14,218 nucleotides of DNA from DATJGF01 sp035495315 (GTDB lineage Bacteria; Verrucomicrobiota; Verrucomicrobiia; Limisphaerales; UBA8199): contig DATJGF010000245.1 in the NCBI GenBank assembly GCA_035495315.1, positions 1 through 14,218 of the forward strand. The letters are read 5' to 3'. The first letter of the stretch is position 1. Each line of letters begins with the position of its first letter. Both the position numbers and the translations under genes were made by a program. Below are positions 6,461 through 13,669 of this stretch, in pieces. The notes beneath the pieces were generated by a model. It saw only the letters and a list, made by a program, of their open reading frames with translations, was not told the origin of the DNA and did not search any database.

Positions 6461-8401
6461 TCATTGTTCTCCAAGGACAAGGAAGACGGCGACCTTGTTG
6501 ACTTTGCCTTTAACCTCAAGCAGGCCGCTTTCCTTGGTCTGGAATGTGGAGTCCAGGAGTTCGTGAGTAGGTGCGCCGACCAGGATGCGAGCGCGCAAGG
6601 GCAGGAGGTCGGGATCGGCGAAAGTTTTGTCATAGCTCTCGAGGCGGGAGGCGGTATTGACGACGTCGCCAACAACGGCGTATTCAAAGCGTTCAGCGCT
6701 GCCGACACTGCCTGCAGCGACCTCGCCGGTGTAAATGCCGGCGCGCATGCTGACCGCAGGCAAGCCGGTTTTCTGCCATTGACGGATCAATTCGAGCAGC
6801 CGTCGGCCCATGGCGAGAGCGCACTTCGTCGCCGCTTTCGCGTCGGCGGCCTGTTGTTCGCGCGTGGTATGGGGGATGGGCACGCCGAAGAGAGCCAGTA
6901 CGCCATCGCCGGCGAATTGTTTGAGCACACCGCCGTGGTTCTGAATAATCTCTGCCATTGCGCCGAGATAACCATTCAGCCATTCATAGAGACGGGCCGG
7001 CTCCATCTTCTCCGAAATGGTGCTGAAACCCTTCAAATCGGTGAAAAGGACGGTGACTGTCATCTTCTGTGCCTTGGGCTGTTGGCCTTCCAGGAAGGAC
7101 TCCCGGTTGGCCCAGGTTTCCTCGGCAATTTCCTTGGAGACGTGACGGGAATAGAGCTTCATCAGAACCGAGCGCATCCCTCGTTCGCGCGACGAGGCGT
7201 AGGAAACACCCAGCGCCGAGGCGCCCACAAATCCCAGCGCTGGAGCCACCAGCGGAATCCACCACCCCGCCGCGAAGGCGAGCCAGACAATCGCCGGCAG
7301 ACTCGCCAGACACAGCGAGGTGAGCACGGCTATTTTCCACGCTGAACGCACCCAGTTGCCAATCACGCTGCCAGTGAGACACCACAATAATATCCAACCG
7401 TCCTCAATCCGATCTCTCAAGACCCGCATCGGTTGCTCGCCATCCAGGGCGTAGCGCAACAGTTGATTCACCGTCATGGCCTGCAGCTCCACGCCGTGTT
7501 GAGTGCGATCAATTGGCGTGACCCGCACATCTTCAACACTGAGGGCATTGATGCCCACCAGAACGATCTTATCACGAAGCGCGCCCCGGGGAATCCGACC
7601 GCCTAAAGTGTCGAGCACGGAAAACCGGGTGAAGTTTGTAGGGCATTTGAAGTCCAAAAGCATTTGCCAGCCCTTGCCGCCGGCTCTGACGTAAGTCCCG
7701 TCGTTGGGTTGGAAGCGCCGGAGCCAGGTCTTTCCGAGGCGGAACGATGAAAGTCCCTCAAAGGGTCCGAGGGTAACACCCCGCGGTTCCAGGTATGCCA
7801 GCGCGGTCCGAAATGGCAGGGAATCATAGGCTTGGCCGGAGGAGTGATCACCGAAGAGCATGCTGCGTCGAACCTTGGGAATCGTATCAGCTACCTCAAT
7901 GTCAGGAGGAAAGTTGTCGTTGAAAGCGACGCGCTCGGGGTTCCATTCCAAGACGGGCGGAGGTTTAACGACGCCGTCGAGGGTGAAGATCGCAATAATA
8001 TTGGAATTGGTTTTGAAGACTCGATTAAGCCGGTCCAGGCCGGAGCTGTGCTTTGGAACCGGAACATCCCGCCAAATGTCCAAGCCGATAACGGCCGGAT
8101 GATCGGTCTCGAGGATGCTCAGTAACTCAGCCATTTTCTCGTCCCAAAGGGGATAATCGAGCGAAGGATCCTGAATGTCCGATTCCCGCAACTCGATCAG
8201 GACGAGTGGTTCATTCGAGGCAGCTCTTTTCTGATGCCGAATCAACAAGTCGTAGAACTGAAACTCGAGGAATTGCAAAGAGCCAACCGAGATCAGCGCC
8301 ACGGTGAAGATAAAGGGGACCAAAACAGTGAGGGGGATCGCCACCCGTGGATCGGATTTCCACTTGGCCAGACGCAAGCGGAATTGTGCGGTGGCACCCA
8401 T
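6461..8401 (-). CDS. CHASE2 sensor-class III adenylate/guanylate cyclase
   Basis: A membrane receptor cyclase of 646 residues that would make cAMP or another cyclic nucleotide from NTP. One N-terminal membrane helix (about 20-42) precedes a periplasmic CHASE2 domain (about 43-325; conserved PAVIGLDIWRDVP and DKIVLVGINA). Three further membrane helices (about 335-410) precede a cytoplasmic class III cyclase domain (about 445-635). Catalytic residues are complete: metal-binding Asp455 (LFTDLKGF) and Asp499 (FAGDGVLALFG), 44 apart as usual; Lys494 and Asp579, the adenine-selecting pair; Asn582 and Arg586 (NTASRLE) for the transition state. This argues for adenylate cyclase activity. I chose ATG 8401, one base after the upstream CHAT stop; an in-frame TTG at 8419 would give a 17-base overlap. 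Either way the two genes look translationally coupled. The ligand of CHASE2 is unknown. Confidence 0.93.
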   Translation of the reverse strand: MGATAQFRLRLAKWKSDPRVAIPLTVLVPFIFTVALISVGSLQFLEFQFYDLLIRHQKRAASNEPLVLIELRESDIQDPSLDYPLWDEKMAELLSILETDHPAVIGLDIWRDVPVPKHSSGLDRLNRVFKTNSNIIAIFTLDGVVKPPPVLEWNPERVAFNDNFPPDIEVADTIPKVRRSMLFGDHSSGQAYDSLPFRTALAYLEPRGVTLGPFEGLSSFRLGKTWLRRFQPNDGTYVRAGGKGWQMLLDFKCPTNFTRFSVLDTLGGRIPRGALRDKIVLVGINALSVEDVRVTPIDRTQHGVELQAMTVNQLLRYALDGEQPMRVLRDRIEDGWILLWCLTGSVIGNWVRSAWKIAVLTSLCLASLPAIVWLAFAAGWWIPLVAPALGFVGASALGVSYASSRERGMRSVLMKLYSRHVSKEIAEETWANRESFLEGQQPKAQKMTVTVLFTDLKGFSTISEKMEPARLYEWLNGYLGAMAEIIQNHGGVLKQFAGDGVLALFGVPIPHTTREQQAADAKAATKCALAMGRRLLELIRQWQKTGLPAVSMRAGIYTGEVAAGSVGSAERFEYAVVGDVVNTASRLESYDKTFADPDLLPLRARILVGAPTHELLDSTFQTKESGLLEVKGKVNKVAVFLVLGEQ

Positions 8402-8402
8402 G

Positions 8403-10709
8403 TTAAAGCCAATTGCCAATCAGCAGGAAAGGCGACCAGTAACACGGGTGTCGATAGCGTCGATCGTTAAGCAATTTGATCTGCGCGGCCTGGAGCGCCT
8501 TCGCCTTGGAGATGGAAGGCGAGCTACGCAACTGGCGATAAACCTCCGAGATAAGCGCCGAGGTGGACTGATCATTAACGAACCAGAGGCTGGCCAGCGC
8601 GCTGCGCGCACCGGCCTTGACGGCGACACCTGCCAAGCCAAGGGCCGCGCGGTCATCGCCGGCGGCAGTCTGGCACGCGCTCAGCACCAGCAGTTCGAGA
8701 GGCCGGCCGCGATACTGCGCCGGCCGGATCAGCGCTTCCAGAGTGTTGAGGGTGAGTTTTGTGTCGTAGGTCAGGACAAAGGTTTTATGGACGTCTCGAT
8801 TAAATTGGCCATGGGAGGCAATGTGAATGATGGAAAATTGCTCCTCGTCCAGCTTTCGTTCCAGCTCATTGAGCGTGAAACTCTCGTTCACCAGTTTCTC
8901 GGCCGGATAGATCGTTTCCAGACTGTGCATCTCCGCAGGAACGAAGTCCAACGCTGGAAAACCCTGAACTGACTCCGATAGCCCACCTATCAACAGGTGT
9001 CTTTTCCGCTGCCCCAGCGACTCCGGTGCAATCAGCGAGAGCCCGGGCGCAACCGCCACAGCGAGGTCTTGAATCAAGAATTTTTCGCCGTCATGCAGGC
9101 TGGCAAAGGGGATGGTCCTTAAAGCACCATCCGGCACGAACACCAGGGTATCAATTCGATGCTCGGCCAGATAGGGGCGCAACGGCCGGATGAGCCAGTC
9201 GTAGAGTTGCTGGGCCTGGGCGAGGTAACCGAAGCTGGTGCGGGTCTCGAGATTACGCCGAAACTGGCTGACGGTTGTGGCCAACTGTGTGCCGGCTACC
9301 TCGACGGGAAAGCTTTTCAGGCCTGAACCCAGCCCGACCAACACTTCCGTGCGCGTCGGCAGCGGGATCAAATAAATGACTGCCGTGTGCTGGTCTACCG
9401 CTTCGAGTTCCCTGACCTGGCCCCGCTGAACATCGACGCAATCATCACAGAAATAATCATTCAACTCGACGGTTTTAAGTTGCTCGACGGTGTCTCGCGC
9501 CTCGCGGAGAAGTCTCTGTTCGGTTTCGGAATCACGGGCGGACCGAGATTGCAACAATAACAAATCAGCCAATTCGAGGAAGAGAGGTCCTTGGGCTTCG
9601 CGGAAGGTCTGGGAACGGATGGCGTTGCCGAAGCCTGAGGAGACGTCGGTGCGGATAGGCTGGAGTGTTTGGACGGCGCGGCGATATGCAGCAACGGCTG
9701 ATTGGTGGTCACCCTTACCCTTAAGCAGGCGTCCCTGCTGCCATTCCCAGCGATAAAGCGCCTCTGGCAGCTGGGCCTCTTGAGCCGAGAAAATAGCCTG
9801 CCGGGTGAGAGCCAAAGCCGCATCGGGTTGGGCGTCCTGCTCGTAGAGTTGGGCCAGATAACCCTGGGCGTACGTTTCAACGGAACGATCCTTGATTTGG
9901 GTTGCGAGCTTCAATGACTCCTCAAACGAATGATGCGCGCGAAGCATCAGCCGTTGAGCTGAGGCATCGGTTAACTTAATCTGACGGTCCGTCATGCCGG
10001 AGGTCAGCAGCAGGAAGGCTTTTGCGTGGGAAGCAGTCAGCAGCGCGATTGCTTCGAGGGCTTGAGCATTTAATTGATCGGCCCGTGAAAAATCCGCAGC
10101 CTGTGCGGCAGCTGAAGCGGCGTTACAACGAGCCTGAGCCACAAGAAGCGAGTTGCTGGCCTGCAGGGCCGCCGATGCGCCGGCCTCATACAGCGCTAGT
10201 GCTTCCGTGAATTTCTGCTGTGCAATTAAAACATTGCCCAGGTCATTCTGTATTTGGCCCTCGAGATTGGAATCTGCTCCCGCCTTCGCCGCCTCTAAGC
10301 ACTCGTTCAGCATGGTCGCAGCTCGGTCCAATTCTCGGGTCATGATCAAAGCCGCGCCCAGTCGGCTCTTGGCAAGCAGAACCTGTTCCGGAGCTTTAGC
10401 CGAATTCGCGTTGGTCAGGGCGCCTTCCAGCACGTCGATTGCACGCCGATAATGCCCCAACGCCTCGTAAGCATCCGCAAGCGAAACCGAGGTTCGTATT
10501 ACGGCCTCCGCATCACCCTTGCGGCGATAATTATCGAGTGCTTTTTGCCATTGTTCGGCCGATTGGCTAAACCGGCCATTGTTGAACGCACGCTGGCCCT
10601 GTTCGACGAGCTGAGCATTGTTCACGGCCGCGTGCGCCAATGAGTGGATGGCGATTAACAACAGTCCGCAGGAGCGGACGATCAAAGAGCTGGGGATTGG
10701 GCGATACAT
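8403..10709 (-). CDS. TPR-CHAT protein, exported caspase-like peptidase
   Basis: A 768-residue protein. A signal peptide (SLIVRSCGLLLIAIHSLAHA, to about residue 28) suggests export to the periplasm. About seven tetratricopeptide repeats fill residues 30-350 (for example GRFSQSAEQWQKAL, GHYRRAIDVLEGAL, QKFTEALALYEAGA, GDHQSAVAAYRRAV). A linker with VELNDYFCDDCVD and AVIYLIPLP leads into a CHAT domain (about 440-768). The catalytic dyad of this clan CD (caspase/separase-like) peptidase family is intact: His633 in HIASHG and Cys679 in LSACQTA. The end of the domain has the expected GLAGVAVKAGARSALASLW. The TPR part presumably binds the substrate or partner. Its stop abuts the cyclase start, so the two form an operon. 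The gene diverges from the DUF928 gene across a hairpin array. The linker motifs and length resemble cyanobacterial CHAT proteins found beside filamentous-haemagglutinin-like genes. Confidence 0.93.
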   Translation of the reverse strand: MYRPIPSSLIVRSCGLLLIAIHSLAHAAVNNAQLVEQGQRAFNNGRFSQSAEQWQKALDNYRRKGDAEAVIRTSVSLADAYEALGHYRRAIDVLEGALTNANSAKAPEQVLLAKSRLGAALIMTRELDRAATMLNECLEAAKAGADSNLEGQIQNDLGNVLIAQQKFTEALALYEAGASAALQASNSLLVAQARCNAASAAAQAADFSRADQLNAQALEAIALLTASHAKAFLLLTSGMTDRQIKLTDASAQRLMLRAHHSFEESLKLATQIKDRSVETYAQGYLAQLYEQDAQPDAALALTRQAIFSAQEAQLPEALYRWEWQQGRLLKGKGDHQSAVAAYRRAVQTLQPIRTDVSSGFGNAIRSQTFREAQGPLFLELADLLLLQSRSARDSETEQRLLREARDTVEQLKTVELNDYFCDDCVDVQRGQVRELEAVDQHTAVIYLIPLPTRTEVLVGLGSGLKSFPVEVAGTQLATTVSQFRRNLETRTSFGYLAQAQQLYDWLIRPLRPYLAEHRIDTLVFVPDGALRTIPFASLHDGEKFLIQDLAVAVAPGLSLIAPESLGQRKRHLLIGGLSESVQGFPALDFVPAEMHSLETIYPAEKLVNESFTLNELERKLDEEQFSIIHIASHGQFNRDVHKTFVLTYDTKLTLNTLEALIRPAQYRGRPLELLVLSACQTAAGDDRAALGLAGVAVKAGARSALASLWFVNDQSTSALISEVYRQLRSSPSISKAKALQAAQIKLLNDRRYRHPCYWSPFLLIGNWL

Positions 10710-10738
10710 CAGCCTAAGATAGGATATTGTGGGTCATC

Positions 10739-10872
10739 GTAGCGGCGGGCGTCTCGCCTGCCGTAGAGCCGGGCATCCTGCCCAGCGGAGGGGTCTCCCG
10801 GGCGGCGAGACGCTCGCCCTCTACGTCAGGCGAGACGCCCGACACTACATGAGGCGGGAGGCCCCACACTAC
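10739..10872. repeat. Array of GTAG/CTAC-tagged hairpin repeats, copy 2
   Basis: Successive stem-loops fill the divergent gap between the CHAT and DUF928 genes. They are CGGCGGGCG-TCT-CGCCTGCCG at 10743-10763 (one G-T wobble, preceded by GTAG and followed by TAG), GGGCA-TCC-TGCCC at 10771-10783, GGCGAG-ACG-CTCGCC at 10804-10818, and GTCAGGCG-AGA-CGCCCGAC at 10825-10843 (preceded by CTAC, followed by ACTAC). A last CTAC is at 10869-10872. Orientation flips midway, from GTAG-type to CTAC-type flanks. Any promoters for the two divergent genes must lie in or beside this array. Confidence 0.75.
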
Positions 10873-10950
10873 GGGAGGAATGGACAAAGAGGCCATGGGC
10901 TCGAGCAATTAATGTTGCAAATAACGCATAGCTGTTGCATGATAGCAGGC

Positions 10951-11712
10951 ATGAAATCCATGGGAACCTCTATCACGGGCTTGATCTTGGGCGGAAGGCA
11001 ACTTTCTCTTTATACTGCGTTGGCCGTTACCAGCGCAGCATTGTTTACGTCGGAGGCGGACGACTCGTCCAAAAAGGAACAACCGTCCACCAATGCGGTC
11101 GCAAAGGTGAAATTCGTGCGTCCATCGACGGGGGCGCCATCGGTTAGGCTGACCGGAGGGTCGCGAGGCATTGGAGACAGCACGATCAACGTGGATGTTC
11201 TTGCGCCAGAGGATGTTGGATTGACAACTCAGGAACAGCCCTCTTTGTTTTGGTACCAATCCAAGCCTGCCAAGGCGAAATTCGAGCTGACGCTGCTTCA
11301 GGAAAACAAGGTCAAGCCGCTGGTCCAGGTCACAGCCGAGCGTTCGATGACCGCGGGGATCCAGCGAGTGCGGTTGTCCGATCATAATGTGAAGCTTGCT
11401 CCCGGTGTGGAGTATCAATGGGTGGTAGCCCTGATTACCGACCCGGACAATCGGTCGAGCGACCTGATCGCAAGTGGCGTGATCAAGCGGGTTGAAGCCT
11501 CTCCGGAACTGAAGCAGAAAATAGCCGCAGCGTCTCCTGATGCAGTACCCGGGATTTACGCAGAGAACGGCATTTGGTATGACGCGCTGTCTACCCTTTC
11601 GGACCGCATCGACGCAAATCCGGGTAACAAGGCGCTGGTAGAGGCTCGCGCAGACCTGTTGCGCCAAGCGGGCCTTAAAGGAGCCGTGACCACTCCGGTC
11701 GCCTCGAACTGA
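10951..11712 (+). CDS. DUF928 family protein
   Basis: A protein of about 253 residues whose hydrophobic N-terminus (LSLYTALAVTSAALF, about 17-32) looks like a signal peptide or anchor. The body matches the DUF928 pattern that I know mainly from cyanobacteria: RLTGGSRG near the start, LTTQEQPSLFWY, a beta-rich middle (FELTLLQENK, VRLSDHNVKLAPGVEYQWVVAL), SGVIKRVE, then a helical end containing YAENGIWYDALSTLSD and DLLRQAGL. No catalytic residues are known for this family and none is obvious here. It probably works in the periplasm with its neighbours, since DUF928 genes recur beside CHAT, CHASE2 and TpsA/TpsB genes. It runs opposite to all of them here, and converges with the transporter gene. 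The start is uncertain: ATG at 10912, 10939, 10951 and 10960 are all in frame without a strong Shine-Dalgarno. I chose 10951 because it gives the best signal peptide. Confidence 0.82.
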   Translation: MKSMGTSITGLILGGRQLSLYTALAVTSAALFTSEADDSSKKEQPSTNAVAKVKFVRPSTGAPSVRLTGGSRGIGDSTINVDVLAPEDVGLTTQEQPSLFWYQSKPAKAKFELTLLQENKVKPLVQVTAERSMTAGIQRVRLSDHNVKLAPGVEYQWVVALITDPDNRSSDLIASGVIKRVEASPELKQKIAAASPDAVPGIYAENGIWYDALSTLSDRIDANPGNKALVEARADLLRQAGLKGAVTTPVASN

Positions 11713-11823
11713 AACAGCCATTTCGGCGGCGAAGCTGGTGTACAGATTTGCGAAGTCGCCATCAACGTTTTCGTGGGGCGCTAGCGGGAGTTTCGGGTTG
11801 TAGCTAAGTGATTTCACTGGCTG

Positions 11824-13464
11824 TTAGAACGCGGAAGCTATGACCCTGAAGCCGATCCCTTCCTTTTGCAGTCCTGAGTTGGAGGGAACATCGACATCCC
11901 TTATCCGATAACCCCAGTAGATCTCGGCAGAAAGGTGCTTGCCGGCTCTAAAGAGGCAACCGATACCCGTACTGTATATGGTCGTCGGACTTGGTGAGTT
12001 GTTGATGTTCCACCCACCACCAAAATCGAAGAAAGGTGCCAGGCTGAGCATTCCCTCTCCTGACTTGTTGAACAATAGCGGCACCCGAAATTCAACAGAC
12101 GATATGAGGCCCCGATCGCGCACCATTGTATTCTCGGGGTAGCCGCGCACCGTGTTAAAACCGCCGACGCTGATTTGCTCGAGTGCCAGCAACGGTTCAG
12201 CCGTCATTTGGCCGCTGAGGCGCAGGATCAGCTGATTCTGCGTATTGAAAAGCCGCTGCACGTATTGCGCCTGGCCCACCCATGAGAAAAACTTCGCGTC
12301 CGGATCGCTCGGAATGCCGTTATCGGTCGCGTCCCACACATCCAGGCCGATATTAAAGGTCGAGCGCAGAGCCAGCACGTGATTCGGGCCACGCTGAAAC
12401 CATTCCTGCGACAATCGCAAGACCGAGACATTCATCCGGCCGTCAATGGCGCCCGGAGAAATATTAAACGGCTCGCCCAGAAGGTCGCTCTCATTTTCAC
12501 GATGATCAAAGCCGACAGAAAAGGCGATCTCCTGGTTAGGCCTTTGGTAGATGGGCTGGCGCAGGACGAAGCCGATGGTTTTGGTCAAACTGTTGATGTC
12601 CAGGTCACGGAAAGGCTGCTCGATGATGCTGGTGTTGAGCCTGCTGCCGTGGACGCCGATCGTTGTGTCATAGCTCGTCACGGGCAGATCGTAACTGCCT
12701 TCCAGGTTGTCGGCCCCGGAGAAATCCACGCCATCGTGGGTGGAATTGGCGATGCCATAACGAAACAAGAGGGGGTCGCTGTGGCCGGTCAGGTTGACGT
12801 CGGCAGCCAACAACGAAATCTGGATAGCCCCGACACTCGGTGGCCGCTGATTATCAACCTGCAAGCCCAGCCGAAACGGTTGTTCATCCTTTACGCTGAC
12901 ATCCAGTAGACCCTCGCCTGGGCTTGAGCCGGGCTTCATCTCGGCGTTGATTTGGGTAACGTTCGGATTCTGTCTGAGGAGCTGCAAGCCTTCCTGTAAT
13001 TCCGGGAGGTTGAGCGGAGGCTGCGACCAACGTTCGAGCCGGGATCGAATGTATCCGTCCCGGAGCCATTTATTTCCGTGGACATAGATTTGCGTCAATT
13101 TGCCTTCGACGATCCGCATCAGAACGATCCCGTTCGTAGGACTCTGGTCTGGGATCACCGCTCCGGAGTTGACGTATCCGTGGCTAACATAGTGCAGGGT
13201 AACCGCGCGCCGGGCTTGCTCGAGTTCTTCGCTGCCCAGTTCGCGTTCAGTGAACGGCTTGGTGACTTGGGCCAGTTCCTGGCTCGAAAACGCCCGATTG
13301 CCTTCAAAGCGGAAAGCTTTGACCACCAACCGCGGGGGAATAGCCGTTTGCGGCGCCGCATTGGTCGGCGGTGGCGGAAGAATCTGGGCTGCCAAATGTG
13401 CGGAAGACATGGCGATTGCCATCAGCACAGGGAACCACCTGTTTAGCGTTACGCAGAGTTTCAC
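11824..13464 (-). CDS. TpsB/ShlB/FhaC-type two-partner secretion transporter
   Basis: An outer-membrane Omp85-superfamily transporter of 546 residues, the usual TpsB size, that exports a TpsA partner. A signal peptide (to about 27, ending SSAHLAAQ) is followed by a Pro-rich linker and two POTRA domains (about 45-122, starting LVVKAFRFEGNRAFSSQEL; and 123-195). A 16-strand-type beta-barrel extends from about 196 to the final Phe, the normal outer-membrane assembly signal. The hallmark loop motif VRGY is present with Arg440. I chose GTG 13464 because it begins exactly at a well-formed signal peptide. Open frame continues upstream, but it runs through a hairpin array and into the neighbouring exoprotein gene. 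ATG 13494, 13422 and 13410 are alternatives; no clear Shine-Dalgarno decides. Its likely substrate is encoded immediately upstream on the same strand, and the pair probably forms one transcription unit. Confidence 0.93.
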   Translation of the reverse strand: MKLCVTLNRWFPVLMAIAMSSAHLAAQILPPPPTNAAPQTAIPPRLVVKAFRFEGNRAFSSQELAQVTKPFTERELGSEELEQARRAVTLHYVSHGYVNSGAVIPDQSPTNGIVLMRIVEGKLTQIYVHGNKWLRDGYIRSRLERWSQPPLNLPELQEGLQLLRQNPNVTQINAEMKPGSSPGEGLLDVSVKDEQPFRLGLQVDNQRPPSVGAIQISLLAADVNLTGHSDPLLFRYGIANSTHDGVDFSGADNLEGSYDLPVTSYDTTIGVHGSRLNTSIIEQPFRDLDINSLTKTIGFVLRQPIYQRPNQEIAFSVGFDHRENESDLLGEPFNISPGAIDGRMNVSVLRLSQEWFQRGPNHVLALRSTFNIGLDVWDATDNGIPSDPDAKFFSWVGQAQYVQRLFNTQNQLILRLSGQMTAEPLLALEQISVGGFNTVRGYPENTMVRDRGLISSVEFRVPLLFNKSGEGMLSLAPFFDFGGGWNINNSPSPTTIYSTGIGCLFRAGKHLSAEIYWGYRIRDVDVPSNSGLQKEGIGFRVIASAF

Positions 13465-13475
13465 TCGGCCGTACC

Positions 13476-13605
13476 GCCGACTTTCAGTCGGCATAGAGCA
13501 GCTTCTAGCCACATCGCGTCTTGGTTTTCGCAGGTAAGGCAGAGTAGAACTCTGCGGTACAGCAGAGTGAAACTCTGCGCTACGAGGCGAGACGCTGGAC
13601 GCTAC
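13476..13605. repeat. Array of tagged hairpin repeats, copy 3
   Basis: This array lies between the exoprotein stop and the transporter start. Stem-loops are GCCGACT-TTC-AGTCGGC at 13476-13492, GCAGAGT-AGA-ACTCTGC at 13539-13555 and GCAGAGT-GAA-ACTCTGC at 13562-13578, followed by CTAC at 13579-13582. A final CTAC is at 13602-13605, after GAGGCGAGACGC. A partial unit, GCAGAGTTTCAC, continues to 13464 at the chosen transporter start. The arms differ from the other arrays, but the 3-base loops and GTAC/CTAC tags are alike. Confidence 0.7.
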
Positions 13606-13669
13606 GCTAAAGGCGAACAAAGGAGCAATATTCACCGTTTCGTCGTGTCGAAACTTGGTTCTCACGACA

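Noticed and set aside
6350..7345. A 331-codon open frame on the + strand opposite the cyclase
   Set aside because: It is antisense to a gene with a complete cyclase and CHASE2 signature, starts in the hairpin array and matches no family pattern.
10729..10950. Upstream extension of the DUF928 frame to 10729
   Set aside because: The extension translates the hairpin array into Arg/Gly-rich sequence and would put the signal peptide deep inside the protein.
10909..11817. A 302-codon open frame on the - strand opposite DUF928
   Set aside because: It is a shadow frame; the + strand carries the DUF928 motifs and an export signal.
11807..11818. AGTGATTTCACT as a bidirectional terminator between DUF928 and TpsB
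   Set aside because: The arms are only 5 bp with a 2-base loop and no T-run, so chance is the likeliest explanation.
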